From NCBI GenBank assembly GCA_905365145.1, contig CAJPIO010000007.1, forward strand, positions 1 to 22,521: a stretch of 22,521 bases of DNA, read 5' to 3'. A program made the position numbers and the translations under genes. Below, piece after piece: positions 6,922 to 14,357 of the stretch. This stretch comes from Candidatus Saccharimonadota bacterium (lineage in GTDB: Bacteria; Patescibacteriota; Saccharimonadia; Saccharimonadales; Saccharimonadaceae). Under the pieces are notes generated by a model. The model had not been told where the DNA came from and ran no database searches. It saw only the letters and a list, made by a program, of their open reading frames with translations. How positions within the stretch are numbered: the stretch's first letter is position 1; the number at the start of each line of letters is the position of its first letter.

Positions 6922-8778
6922 ATGCGAAAAACACTGTCCATCATACTAACAGCGATCATACTGGTGAGTACCTACACTCAAACCGCTTTAGCTTTGCCAG
7001 AGAGGCTGATTATCAACTCATCTCTCAACAATATTGAATACTACGACAGTAACGCTGCCTGTTCGACAGGGTCAAGTACCGATTTATCGTCAGTCAGCCC
7101 TGGCAGCGGTGCGCCAAACGGTCTAACCTATCCCAACCTAGACGCTGCAAAGATGGCAGACGCAATTGAAAAATATATTGAAGCTCACGCGCCGGAAAGC
7201 CCGTTAAAAGGTACTGGTCAAAAAGCTGTCGCCAGCGCCAAAAAAGCCAATCTTAACCCTTTTTTAGCGTATGCTCATGCTTTTATGGAATCAACTCTAG
7301 CTACTACAGATGAGCCAGGCGCTCAGATAAAGGTTCACCAAGGACATAATGCTTTCGGGCGCACTGCGACAGACTCCCAACCGCACGTTGTAGAGGCCAG
7401 CCGAAATTGGTATATGTGGACTTCTTTCGAAGCTAGTGTAGACGCTGACGCCGACGAAAACAAGAACGTCGATAGCGGCGACTGGTTTTCGTACGATAGA
7501 GCAGTGTTTTCTGATGAGATAGATCAAGGTATAGCAGCTTATGTAGCTAAATACGCCCCAAACGGAGATGGCAAGAATGATGAGCAGTATTATATAGGTA
7601 TCATACAAGACGCTCTCGACGAAATGGCTGGCTACGCTGGCGCCTCAGTCGCTACTGCCTCTACTTTACCAACCGCCTCGTCTAGCGCTAGCACTACTAA
7701 CTGTTGCGCGACACCAACCAAAGGTGGCGGCGTGGTCAAAATGTTATCAGACAACCCAGAAACCGCCCTAGGTTATTTGATGAGCGCTGGCAATGGTACC
7801 AAACTAACTCTAGCTCAGGCTGCTGGTGTCGTCGGTAACCTCCAGGTAGAATCATCACCAAACGTCGATCCTAGAGCCTCTAATGGTACGCATATTGGTA
7901 TCGCCCAATGGGATGATAACCGCTGGAACAATGGAGTAGTAAAATTCGCAGCCGATATGAATGGCGACCCGTATGATCTAGCGATTCAATTGCGTTACCT
8001 AGCTTGGGAAATGGGCTTAACCGACGAGTGGAAAGACCACCCATCTACTAACGGCGGGGTTGCCGATGCCGTCAGAGCAACCTCAACTCCCGAAGAGGCT
8101 GCTGTAGTGTTTGAAGCAACATTCGAAAGAAGCGGCGGCAGCGCGCTTAGCCAACGCCAGTCCAACGCCAAAGCTCTCTATGACAAATACAAAGACAGCT
8201 CATCGCTTAGCTCGTCCGGAGCTGCCTTGCCAGGCACTTCCGCGTCGTGCAGCAGTGGTAGTGGCGGAACTTCAGCGCTACAAAATTACACTCTCAAATA
8301 CGCTTGGAAAGAACTAAACCATAGCCCTAGAAAAGAACGCACGCCAGATTATACAAATGCTATATCGACAGCTGTAAACGAAGGACGTTATGTAGGAGAA
8401 GAAGGTATCGACTGCGGAGGTTTTGTTACAACTCTACTATACGACAGCGGCTTCGATAAGACTTACAATAAAGACGCTAAGGGCGGTCCAACTTACGAAC
8501 AAGAAGCTTGGGCTAAAGCAAACTGGCAGCGGCTTGGTGCTGCCAATGGTACATATGAGCCGGACGGCAGTAAGTTCACCGAAGACAAACTCCAACCAGG
8601 CGACGTGGCTTTCTCACAAGGACACACTTGGATATACGTTGGTGAAATTAGTGGTTTTGAAAGTAAATACGCCTCAGCCAGCCAGGGTATAAAGGCTCCA
8701 AGTGCAGGTGAGGAAGGATTCTTTTACGACCAAAATGTATGGTATAGAAAGAAATCATCATCGGGGATATCAGCATGA
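6922..8778 (+). CDS. Secreted multidomain peptidoglycan hydrolase (glucosaminidase/lysozyme-like, phage tail lysozyme-like and NlpC/P60- or CHAP-like)
   Basis: The 618-residue protein starts with a signal peptide (hydrophobic 5-20, likely cut after Ala24 in TALALP). Domain 1 (about 74-235) has FMEST with Glu123 and a HNAFG motif, typical of lysozyme-fold glucosaminidases. Domain 2 (about 275-425) has AAGVVGNLQVES with Glu310 and IGIAQWDDNRW, matching the phage tail lysozyme domain. Domain 3 (about 455-612) has GIDCGGFV with Cys498 and GHTWIYVG with His568, a papain-like NlpC/P60 or CHAP amidase/endopeptidase. Ser/Thr/Gly-rich linkers separate the domains; a CC pair sits at 261-262. It would cut both glycan strands and peptides, so it probably opens the wall for the secretion apparatus, as VirB1-type proteins do. 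Its stop overlaps the next start by four bases. Confidence 0.85.
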   Translation: MRKTLSIILTAIILVSTYTQTALALPERLIINSSLNNIEYYDSNAACSTGSSTDLSSVSPGSGAPNGLTYPNLDAAKMADAIEKYIEAHAPESPLKGTGQKAVASAKKANLNPFLAYAHAFMESTLATTDEPGAQIKVHQGHNAFGRTATDSQPHVVEASRNWYMWTSFEASVDADADENKNVDSGDWFSYDRAVFSDEIDQGIAAYVAKYAPNGDGKNDEQYYIGIIQDALDEMAGYAGASVATASTLPTASSSASTTNCCATPTKGGGVVKMLSDNPETALGYLMSAGNGTKLTLAQAAGVVGNLQVESSPNVDPRASNGTHIGIAQWDDNRWNNGVVKFAADMNGDPYDLAIQLRYLAWEMGLTDEWKDHPSTNGGVADAVRATSTPEEAAVVFEATFERSGGSALSQRQSNAKALYDKYKDSSSLSSSGAALPGTSASCSSGSGGTSALQNYTLKYAWKELNHSPRKERTPDYTNAISTAVNEGRYVGEEGIDCGGFVTTLLYDSGFDKTYNKDAKGGPTYEQEAWAKANWQRLGAANGTYEPDGSKFTEDKLQPGDVAFSQGHTWIYVGEISGFESKYASASQGIKAPSAGEEGFFYDQNVWYRKKSSSGISA

Positions 8779-9407
8779 ATCAACGTAAAAATATCGTTAT
8801 CGCCATTATTTTCGTTATCATTGCGATCATTGGCACTATAATTTATCAAATTTACACCGCTATCGACCGGTCGGGGAAAATCCCGGTCGAAGTTGCTGCC
8901 GCCCCTAACGATGCAAAAATCACTTTCAAAGACAAAAAAACTAAGGTCGAGTATGCTGCCAGAAACGGTACCAATTACCTGCCGCCAGGCGATTATTCAA
9001 TCACGGCTACCAAAGACGGCTTCCGCAGCAGCCAGACAGAGGTTAACGCCAACAGTAAACCACAACATATTATCATCATTGAGCTCATGCCGCAATCAGA
9101 TCAAGCTCGCCAGTGGCAAAAAAAACACATGGATCAATATAATAAGGTTGAAAGTATTGCTGGCCAGCAAATCCGCGAGGCTGGCAAAAAATTCACCGAA
9201 AAATATCCAGTAGTCGCTAAATTACCAATCAAAGATCCTTACTATTCGGTTGGTTACTACAAGAAAGACGATCGGCCAATAATCGTTATCCGTACCGAAT
9301 CGCCGCAATACCGCTACAAAGCCACGCTGCGGTTAGTGTCTATGGGCATCAAATTAAGCGATTATCAGATAGAATATGCCGATTATAAAAGCCATCTAGG
9401 AGAATAA
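8775..9407 (+). CDS. Single-pass membrane protein with PEGA-like extracellular domain
   Basis: This 210-residue protein has one N-terminal membrane helix (about 6-28) and an outside-facing remainder. Residues 36-103 read as a PEGA-like beta domain, with the typical turn LPPGDYSITATKDGF followed by a strand of IIIIEL. A helical linker (about 110-150) precedes a C-terminal alpha/beta domain containing YPVVAKLPIKDPYY and RPIIVI, which resembles uncharacterised C-terminal domains I associate with small surface proteins of Saccharibacteria. The ATG overlaps the TGA of the upstream hydrolase gene (ATGA at 8775-8778), so the two are translationally coupled. PEGA domains are usually surface-layer or carbohydrate-binding modules; a role presenting or anchoring the machinery is inferred only. 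Confidence 0.65.
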   Translation: MNQRKNIVIAIIFVIIAIIGTIIYQIYTAIDRSGKIPVEVAAAPNDAKITFKDKKTKVEYAARNGTNYLPPGDYSITATKDGFRSSQTEVNANSKPQHIIIIELMPQSDQARQWQKKHMDQYNKVESIAGQQIREAGKKFTEKYPVVAKLPIKDPYYSVGYYKKDDRPIIVIRTESPQYRYKATLRLVSMGIKLSDYQIEYADYKSHLGE

Positions 9408-9410
9408 GCT

Positions 9411-10139
9411 ATGACGCCGAAGAAGAAAATCATTATAATTGCCGCCGCTTTTTCTGCATTTACTGTTTTGATGATTATATTGGCAGTAATTACTTCTCGC
9501 CAGTATTTGACAATCTTATTCGATTCATCGAAATATTCTAGCGTTACACTATATAAAGGCACTGACACCAAGACCGAAAATACCATCGCTCCTACCAAAA
9601 CAGTCATCGAAAAATCCATTCAATCCGGCAAAGAGTATTTTTTGCCGAAAGGCACTTACTTTTTAGTAGCTAAGAGTAAAGATAATATCGTGTCAATTTT
9701 ACAACGAGGAATATTATTGGGCTCGGACAAAAAAAGCGTTTCTCTCGACTACAAATATACTAATTCGTACTTGCAAAAACTGACAAACGAGAACAAAAAA
9801 GCTATAGATAGCGCTATCCTAGGCAGTAATAGCAAGATAAGTACCTTTTATACTATCAAAAACGAAGCTGTACTAGAGAAGGGTGATTGGGCGATTGCCG
9901 CCCTGGTGTTTAACGGCGCTGGCACCGACTTAAACCGAGACACTCTGAAAGTCGTCCTCGAGAAGAAAGACTCGAAATGGGTAGTTAAATGCAAGCCGAT
10001 GATCTCGATCAGCAAATACGACTGCTCAGCGCCGCAAAGTACTCTCAATAAAGCTAACACTATCGACATCACTACACAGCGGCCGCTCATGCCGAATTAT
10101 AACATCGGCAACACGAACAAAGTCGATAGGTACGAGTAG
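9411..10139 (+). CDS. Single-pass membrane surface protein, likely a divergent partner of the PEGA-like protein upstream
   Basis: This 242-residue protein has an N-terminal Lys-rich start and a membrane helix (about 6-28), then an outside-facing region. Residues 40-110 have a beta-rich pattern with FLPKGTYFLVAKSKDN, which parallels the LPPGDYSITATKDG turn of the upstream gene. The C-terminal half contains KGDWAIAALVF and a Lys/Trp-rich WVVKCKPMISISKYDC segment with a Cys pair, reminiscent of small beta-barrel or lectin-like domains. No enzyme motif is seen. It starts 3 nt after the previous stop (TAA-GCT-ATG), so it is the last gene of this operon. It ends 13 nt from the end of recF on the opposite strand, with no visible terminator in between. 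Confidence 0.6.
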   Translation: MTPKKKIIIIAAAFSAFTVLMIILAVITSRQYLTILFDSSKYSSVTLYKGTDTKTENTIAPTKTVIEKSIQSGKEYFLPKGTYFLVAKSKDNIVSILQRGILLGSDKKSVSLDYKYTNSYLQKLTNENKKAIDSAILGSNSKISTFYTIKNEAVLEKGDWAIAALVFNGAGTDLNRDTLKVVLEKKDSKWVVKCKPMISISKYDCSAPQSTLNKANTIDITTQRPLMPNYNIGNTNKVDRYE

Positions 10140-10152
10140 ACAATCATAAGCA

Positions 10153-11151
10153 CTAATCGCCAGTACTCGTCATCACGATTTGGTTATCGACAAACTCACT
10201 CATCAGCCGCTTTTGGCGGTGTTGATCAAGCTCGCCAAAGACGTCATCTAGCAAAATTAACGGCCTTTTACCAGTTTGCTGCTCGATATAAGCTGCCTCG
10301 AGAAATTTCAGCGCCAAAACAATCGTCCGCGCCTCGCCGCGAGAGGCAACTTTGGCAGCTGGTTTATCACCAAACCCAATCGCTATATCGTGCCGGTGCG
10401 GCCCAGTGCTGGTCGCGCCAACCGCCTTGTCATAAGTGATTTTTTCTTCATATTCCTTGAGCAGTTTTTGCGCCGACACGCGGCTTTCGTGGGAGTATTG
10501 CAAGCTAACCGTGTCGCTCGTGCCAGCAATACTCTGATAGATTGCAGTTATTTTACTATTAAAATCGTTCAAAACCGCTTGGCGCTTACTAATAATTTTA
10601 GCGCCGTAATCGCTCAGTATCAGATTCCAAGAGAATAATTCGTCGTCGTTAATTAGCGGATCCTTGAGAAGCTTATTACGCTGCAATAGAGCGCGATTAT
10701 AGCGGCTCAACTCATGCGAATATGACTGGTCATATTGCTGGATCAACCCGTCCAAAAAATCGCGTCGGCGCTGCGGCGAGCCGTTAACAATCCGCAGCGT
10801 ATCTGGCTCAAACAACACAATCGGATATTTGAGAGCATAAGGCAAGCGGCCGTGTTTTTTGCCAGCAACCACGAACTGTTTACGCTTGGCGCCTTCTTGA
10901 TTTTGATAAGTCACCCGATATTGCAGTTCATCGGTAGCTACGTCTATCTGGTACGTTTGAGCGCCGTACGAACAAATCGATTCGTCGCTGCCGCGAAAGG
11001 ACTTGCCGCGCAAAGCAATATATAAGGCCTCGATAAGCGACGTCTTGCCGCAACCGTTCGGGCCAGATATTAGCGTTGTCCCTGGCTCCAAATCAAGCAT
11101 TTTCAGCGAATGAACGCGAACATTCTGCACCGCCAATCGCAAAATCTTCAT
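10153..11151 (-). CDS. recF: RecF, DNA replication/repair SMC-like ATPase
   Basis: RecF loads the RecFOR recombination mediators at single-strand gaps. The 332-residue protein shows Walker A GPNGCGKT (30-37), the conserved region GKSFRGS, the ABC signature ASRGEARTIVLALKF, and Walker B LILLDDVFGELD near 296-307, followed by the D-loop region. It ends almost directly after the MTSTGD strand, so it is somewhat shorter at the C-terminus than the usual 360 or so residues. The ATG lies one base after the dnaN stop (TAA-T-ATG), indicating co-translation in a dnaA-dnaN-recF order typical of bacterial origins. No gyrB follows; the next gene is convergent. Confidence 0.96.
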   Translation of the reverse strand: MKILRLAVQNVRVHSLKMLDLEPGTTLISGPNGCGKTSLIEALYIALRGKSFRGSDESICSYGAQTYQIDVATDELQYRVTYQNQEGAKRKQFVVAGKKHGRLPYALKYPIVLFEPDTLRIVNGSPQRRRDFLDGLIQQYDQSYSHELSRYNRALLQRNKLLKDPLINDDELFSWNLILSDYGAKIISKRQAVLNDFNSKITAIYQSIAGTSDTVSLQYSHESRVSAQKLLKEYEEKITYDKAVGATSTGPHRHDIAIGFGDKPAAKVASRGEARTIVLALKFLEAAYIEQQTGKRPLILLDDVFGELDQHRQKRLMSEFVDNQIVMTSTGD

Positions 11152-11152
11152 A

Positions 11153-12253
11153 TTAACTCTTCAGTGGCATAATTATATGGATATAATCTGAATCTTCACT
11201 TGCCGGCGACAAAACGCATGGCGACAGTTTGCCGCTAAACCGGAAATCGACGCTATCGCCATCAATAACACCAAGCGCGTCGGTAATATAGCGTGAATTT
11301 AACGTAAGGACACCGCCGCCAGTAACCTCGGCATCAGCCGAGCTAGTATTCTCGCCAAGTTCGCTAGCAATCGAGTGAATACTAATATTATTCTTTTCGC
11401 CATCAACCGTCACTGTCACACTGCCGCCAGAATTGCGCGCAAACAAGCCAGCGATCTTCACAATTCGCGAAAAATCATCCATCTTGACTCGCGCTTGGGT
11501 TTCGGAGGTCGCTGGTATCAACTGCTGATATTTCGGATAGCTGCCTTCGATTAAACGGCTAGTAATCTCGGAGTCATCAACCCGGAAGCGGACTTGCTCG
11601 TCGTCAAACAATACTTCGACTTGGTCGGTACCATCCGAAATTGTTCGCAGCACCTCTTGCAGGCTCGATGTTGGCACAATTGCCGCAATTTCGCTGGTAG
11701 TATCAAACAAGCGGCGCTGCGCTAAGCGATAACCGTCAGTGCCCGCTAGATACAATTTACCGCCGTCAGTGTGCCAATAAACGCCGGTTAGTACTGGACG
11801 TGAGGTGTCATTGCTAGTAGTGATAATCGTCTGGCTGACAGCTTGCTTGAAATCAGCTACTGCGATAGTGTAGGTGACAGCTTGATTTTCATCAATCGAC
11901 GGCAATTCTGGAAATTCGCCAGCGTCAACGCCCGACATAATTGATGAATAATTACCCGACGAAATCGTCATCGACGTACCCTTGCTGACTATATCAACCG
12001 TACCGCGCGGCAGACTAGCTATAAACTCGCTAATTAGTTTGGCTGGCAAGGTCAACTCGCCTGGTTTAGTAATTTTAGCGCCAACATAGCAAGTCGCTGC
12101 TATCTCTAAGTTAGTCGCAGCGACCAATAACCGGTTAGCTTCGGTTCGCAGCAACACATTGCCAAGTATTGGTAGTCCGGCGCGGCTGCTAGCAATCCGG
12201 CCAACGATTGCCAGTGCTCGCGCAAAGTTTTCTTGTGTGACCGATAATTCCAT
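11153..12253 (-). CDS. dnaN: DNA polymerase III beta sliding clamp
   Basis: At 366 residues the protein has the normal length for the ring-forming clamp that tethers DNA polymerase III. It begins MELSVTQENFARALAIVGRIA and contains ILGNVLL and LVAATNLEIAAT, followed by GEFPELP and LAGTDGYRLAQRR, all recognisable clamp motifs. It ends with SDYIHIIMPLKS, where the usual MP(M/L)R(L/I)-type C-terminus sits. Upstream lies a 267-nt gap to dnaA that contains DnaA-box-like sequences. A weak ribosome binding site (GATAGG) precedes the ATG. It is translationally linked to recF. Confidence 0.97.
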   Translation of the reverse strand: MELSVTQENFARALAIVGRIASSRAGLPILGNVLLRTEANRLLVAATNLEIAATCYVGAKITKPGELTLPAKLISEFIASLPRGTVDIVSKGTSMTISSGNYSSIMSGVDAGEFPELPSIDENQAVTYTIAVADFKQAVSQTIITTSNDTSRPVLTGVYWHTDGGKLYLAGTDGYRLAQRRLFDTTSEIAAIVPTSSLQEVLRTISDGTDQVEVLFDDEQVRFRVDDSEITSRLIEGSYPKYQQLIPATSETQARVKMDDFSRIVKIAGLFARNSGGSVTVTVDGEKNNISIHSIASELGENTSSADAEVTGGGVLTLNSRYITDALGVIDGDSVDFRFSGKLSPCVLSPASEDSDYIHIIMPLKS

Positions 12254-12520
12254 AATTATTACCTATCTTTCTTTTTATAATTAGTGATGTATATAGTAGG
12301 TGCTGTGGACAATGGGGAAAAGTAGCTGATTAACAGAGGTAATTGACGAATTTTAGCCTGAGAAAATCTAGCAGAAAAAGAGTGAGTTTCACATAGTAAA
12401 ACTAGGCAGTTTGTCCACTTTGATGACAATGACAACCAGGCTTCTCGCCAAACAGTGGATAAACGAACACAATTTTTACCCAGAACTTTGAACCAGCTGT
12501 ACACAAAATTTCCACAGTAT
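12254..12520. other. dnaA-dnaN intergenic region with DnaA-box-like sites
   Basis: This 267-nt gap has no convincing gene. Box-like matches to TGTGGATAA/TTATCCACA are: TGTGGACAA at 12304-12312 (8/9), TTGTCCACT at 12412-12420 region (7/9), AGTGGATAA at 12454-12462 (8/9) and ATTTCCACA at 12508-12516 (7/9). It also carries one copy of TTAACAGAGGT (12330-12340). It may form the second half of a bipartite origin with the dnaA-rpmH gap, or act as a dnaN/dnaA control site. Confidence 0.5.
12330..12340 (+). repeat. Origin repeat copy 1 (TTAACAGAGGT)
   Basis: This 11-mer recurs exactly, as its reverse complement, at 14024-14034 on the other side of dnaA; a near-identical copy lies at 13989-14000. The shared core is AACAGAGGT. 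It does not resemble a DnaA box. Function is unknown; a binding site for an initiator-associated or regulatory protein is inferred. Confidence 0.6.
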
Positions 12521-13879
12521 TTAAGCATAAAGTTTCTCCCGGATTTCAGCGACTTGCTCGCGGATAGTTAGGTCAAGCTTGATGGCTTTTTCAATTTTAT
12601 TGACTGAATGAATAGCAGTAGTGTGATCTTTGCGGCCGAGCTCTTGAGCGATGCGCGGAAAGCTCATGTGTAGTTCGCTGCGTAGTAAATACATGGCAAT
12701 TTGCCGCGGCGTGGCAATATATTTATCGCGTTTACTGCTGCACATTTCTTTGCTATCGATTTGGAAGTGGCGGGCGGTTTTGTCGATGATTTGCTTGGCG
12801 GTTAGATGTTGCGGCCTGGTTGATCGAACGTTGCCGAGCAGTCCTTCGGCGGTGGCGGCATCTGGCGTGGTGCCGCGCATTTCTGAATAAGCCAGCAACT
12901 GATTAAGTGCACCCTCTAACTCGCGGACGTTAGTTTTGATATTTTGCGCTAAATATTCGACCGTCTCGCGTTCTAAAGTCACGCCGGACATACCGGCTTT
13001 GGTCTCTATGATAACGCAGCGAGTTTCAAAATCAGGCATTTGGATATCAATTGCCATACCCCATTCAAAGCGGCTGCGCAGCCTTTCGGTTAAGGTTGGA
13101 ATGCTGCGCGGCGGCTTGTCGCTGCTGATGATAATTTGCTTGTTAGCTTGATGTAAGGCGTTAAAAGTATGGAAGAATTCTTCTTGAGTTTTTTCTTTGC
13201 CGGCGATGAATTGCATATCATCGACGATCAAAACGTCGACGTTGCGATATTTGTCGCTAAAGCCAGCGATTTTGAAACGGATGCTATCGAGAAATTCTTT
13301 CATGAAAGTTTCAGAGCTAACATAGGCAACTTTCATTTTGGGATCATGCTTGATGATGGCGTTGCCGACAGCTTGAATCAAGTGAGTTTTGCCTAAGCCG
13401 ACGCCGCCGTAGATGAAAAGCGGATTATACTTGGCGCCAGGATTAGCGGCTGCTGCCTGGCAAGCAGTGTAGGCGAGGTCGTTGCACGAACCAACCACGA
13501 AATTATCAAAAGTGTAGCGCGGGTTAAGGGTGGTATTGGCGGTGGGCGTTTTGGCGTTAACTGGCGCGCGGCTAATTAACTCGTTAGCGCGATCGCGCAG
13601 CGAAGCAGTAGTTTCACGACTGGTAATTTTTTTCTTGGTATTTTTGACTTTGTAATTAACATCTTTGATATTAGGGTTATTTTTCTTGAGGATCTCGCGG
13701 ATTTGCGTATCGAAACGCTTTTCGAGCTGTGATTTAGCAAAGACATTAACAACGCCGATAGTCGCCGTGCCATTATCGTAAGATAGTAGCTCAGTATCGC
13801 GAAACCAGGTTTTGAAGTTCGCATGCGATACCGAAAGCTCGATTTCCCCCAGGACACTTTGCCATAATGAATTATTCAT
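12521..13879 (-). CDS. dnaA: Chromosomal replication initiator DnaA
   Basis: DnaA binds oriC boxes and melts the origin. The 452-residue protein has a DnaA domain I (1-80, starting LWQSVLGEIELSVSHANFKTW), a short linker, and an AAA+ domain with Walker A GGVGLGKT (158-165) and Walker B LIVDDMQF (217-224). The C-terminal DNA-binding helix-turn-helix signature is KDHTTAIHSVNKIEK (about 417-431). The start at 13879 gives a standard N-terminus. A TATAAG at 13886-13891 on the same strand is 6 nt upstream, with no ribosome binding site, which suggests a leaderless mRNA. DnaA boxes upstream could allow autoregulation. Confidence 0.98.
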   Translation of the reverse strand: MNNSLWQSVLGEIELSVSHANFKTWFRDTELLSYDNGTATIGVVNVFAKSQLEKRFDTQIREILKKNNPNIKDVNYKVKNTKKKITSRETTASLRDRANELISRAPVNAKTPTANTTLNPRYTFDNFVVGSCNDLAYTACQAAAANPGAKYNPLFIYGGVGLGKTHLIQAVGNAIIKHDPKMKVAYVSSETFMKEFLDSIRFKIAGFSDKYRNVDVLIVDDMQFIAGKEKTQEEFFHTFNALHQANKQIIISSDKPPRSIPTLTERLRSRFEWGMAIDIQMPDFETRCVIIETKAGMSGVTLERETVEYLAQNIKTNVRELEGALNQLLAYSEMRGTTPDAATAEGLLGNVRSTRPQHLTAKQIIDKTARHFQIDSKEMCSSKRDKYIATPRQIAMYLLRSELHMSFPRIAQELGRKDHTTAIHSVNKIEKAIKLDLTIREQVAEIREKLYA

Positions 13880-13885
13880 CTAAAA

Positions 13886-13891
13886 CTTATA
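13886..13891 (-). promoter_or_regulatory. -10 element (TATAAG) for dnaA, leaderless
   Basis: On the minus strand TATAAG is followed by 6 nt and then the dnaA ATG, so +1 would be the A of ATG. No ribosome binding site or clear -35 is present. Confidence 0.5.
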
Positions 13892-13991
13892 CCCTCACAA
13901 GCTGTTAATAACGTATCTCTATGATAGCTGATTCACGAGTTTTCCACAACTATAAGAACATTACATTTATTAGTAGTTATGTAGGCGATTA

Positions 13992-14032
13992 AACAGAGGT
14001 GAGTTTTTCCACAATTTAGCGCTACCTCTGTT
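13992..14032. repeat. Origin inverted repeat (AACAGAGGT / ACCTCTGTT) flanking a DnaA box
   Basis: The 9-bp arms are at 13992-14000 and 14024-14032, separated by 23 nt that contain the DnaA-box-like TTTTCCACA at 14005-14013. The right arm extends to ACCTCTGTTAA, matching the 12330-12340 copy over 11 bases. There is no U-run after it, so it is unlikely to be a terminator. It could be a dimeric protein-binding site controlling initiation or a cruciform. Confidence 0.65.
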
Positions 14033-14111
14033 AAATTTGTGGACAAACCAGCCAAAAATGTGGATAATTTATATAGCGATAGTATAATCTCGACAGATTA
14101 GCAATCAAATA

Positions 14112-14140
14112 TTGATTATTGATCGTGAAATTGCTATAAT
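14112..14140 (+). promoter_or_regulatory. rpmH promoter (TTGATT - 17 nt - extended TATAAT)
   Basis: TTGATT at 14112-14117 and TATAAT at 14135-14140 are separated by 17 nt, and TG at 14132-14133 makes an extended -10. The ATG is 10 nt after the -10, so the leader would be only about 3-4 nt. The -35 is one arm of a small palindrome (AATCAA at 14103-14108, TTGATT at 14112-14117). This is the most complete promoter in the window. Confidence 0.75.
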
Positions 14141-14150
14141 AACTGTCATT

Positions 14151-14288
14151 ATGCCAAAGCGAACTTTTCAACCGCATACTCGACACCGCGTCAAGACGCA
14201 CGGCTACCGTGCCCGTCGGGCAACCAAAGCTGGCCGGGCTGTACTCAAGCGCCGCCAAGCTAAAGGCCGTGCTCGTATCGCACTCTAA
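14151..14288 (+). CDS. rpmH: Large ribosomal subunit protein bL34
   Basis: This 45-residue Arg/Lys-rich protein starts MPKRTFQPHTRHRVKTHGYR and ends RARIAL, matching bL34 over its whole length, including the central KAGRAVLKRRQAKGR. Normal bL34 is 44-47 residues. It sits divergent from dnaA and ahead of rnpA, as in most bacteria. It has its own strong promoter with nearly no leader and is followed by a hairpin terminator at 14310-14340, so it may be transcribed mostly alone. Confidence 0.97.
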   Translation: MPKRTFQPHTRHRVKTHGYRARRATKAGRAVLKRRQAKGRARIAL

Positions 14289-14309
14289 CTAGTCGAGGTA
14301 ACTACAGGT

Positions 14310-14340
14310 AAATAGCGCTAATTTTCGGCGCTATTTTGCT
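14310..14340 (+). terminator. Intrinsic terminator after rpmH
   Basis: AAATAGCGC (14310-14318) pairs fully with GCGCTATTT (14328-14336) around a 9-nt loop, and the 3' arm ends in a short T tract. The stem is 9 bp with a GC core. The T tract runs straight into the extended -10 of the rnpA promoter. Confidence 0.65.
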
Positions 14341-14345
14341 ATAAT
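14337..14345 (+). promoter_or_regulatory. Extended -10 (TGCTATAAT) for rnpA
   Basis: TG at 14337-14338 and TATAAT at 14340-14345 form an extended -10 element. The ATG at 14358 is 12 nt downstream, leaving a leader of about 6 nt with no proper ribosome binding site. The -35 position would fall inside the rpmH terminator stem-loop and shows no match. Confidence 0.6.
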
Positions 14346-14357
14346 GGAATTTATTGT

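Larger units (their letters stand above)
13880..14150. other. oriC: Probable replication origin (oriC) between dnaA and rpmH
   Basis: This 271-nt gap holds a perfect DnaA box, TGTGGATAA, at 14059-14067 and three 8/9 matches: TTTTCCACA at 13940-13948 and 14005-14013, and TGTGGACAA at 14038-14046. Two boxes point each way. An AT-rich stretch follows the perfect box (14068-14140) and could be the unwinding region. A TAGTAG at 13971-13976 resembles DnaA-trio repeats, but weakly. Divergent dnaA and rpmH flank it, as at many bacterial origins. A cumulative GC-skew minimum here would confirm it. Confidence 0.75.

Noticed and set aside
12259..12528. 89-residue open frame on the minus strand between dnaA and dnaN
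   Set aside because: It lies over DnaA-box-like sites and a repeat shared with the other origin gap, overlaps the end of dnaA, has no ribosome binding site and its product resembles no family.
13961..13990. DnaA-trio-like TAGTAG run near 13971
   Set aside because: Only two consecutive trios are present and they are not placed directly after a GC-rich spacer and DnaA box, so I do not call an unwinding element here.
14031..14258. 75-residue open frame on the minus strand opposite rpmH
   Set aside because: It is the antisense shadow of rpmH plus origin sequence; rpmH is unmistakable on the plus strand.
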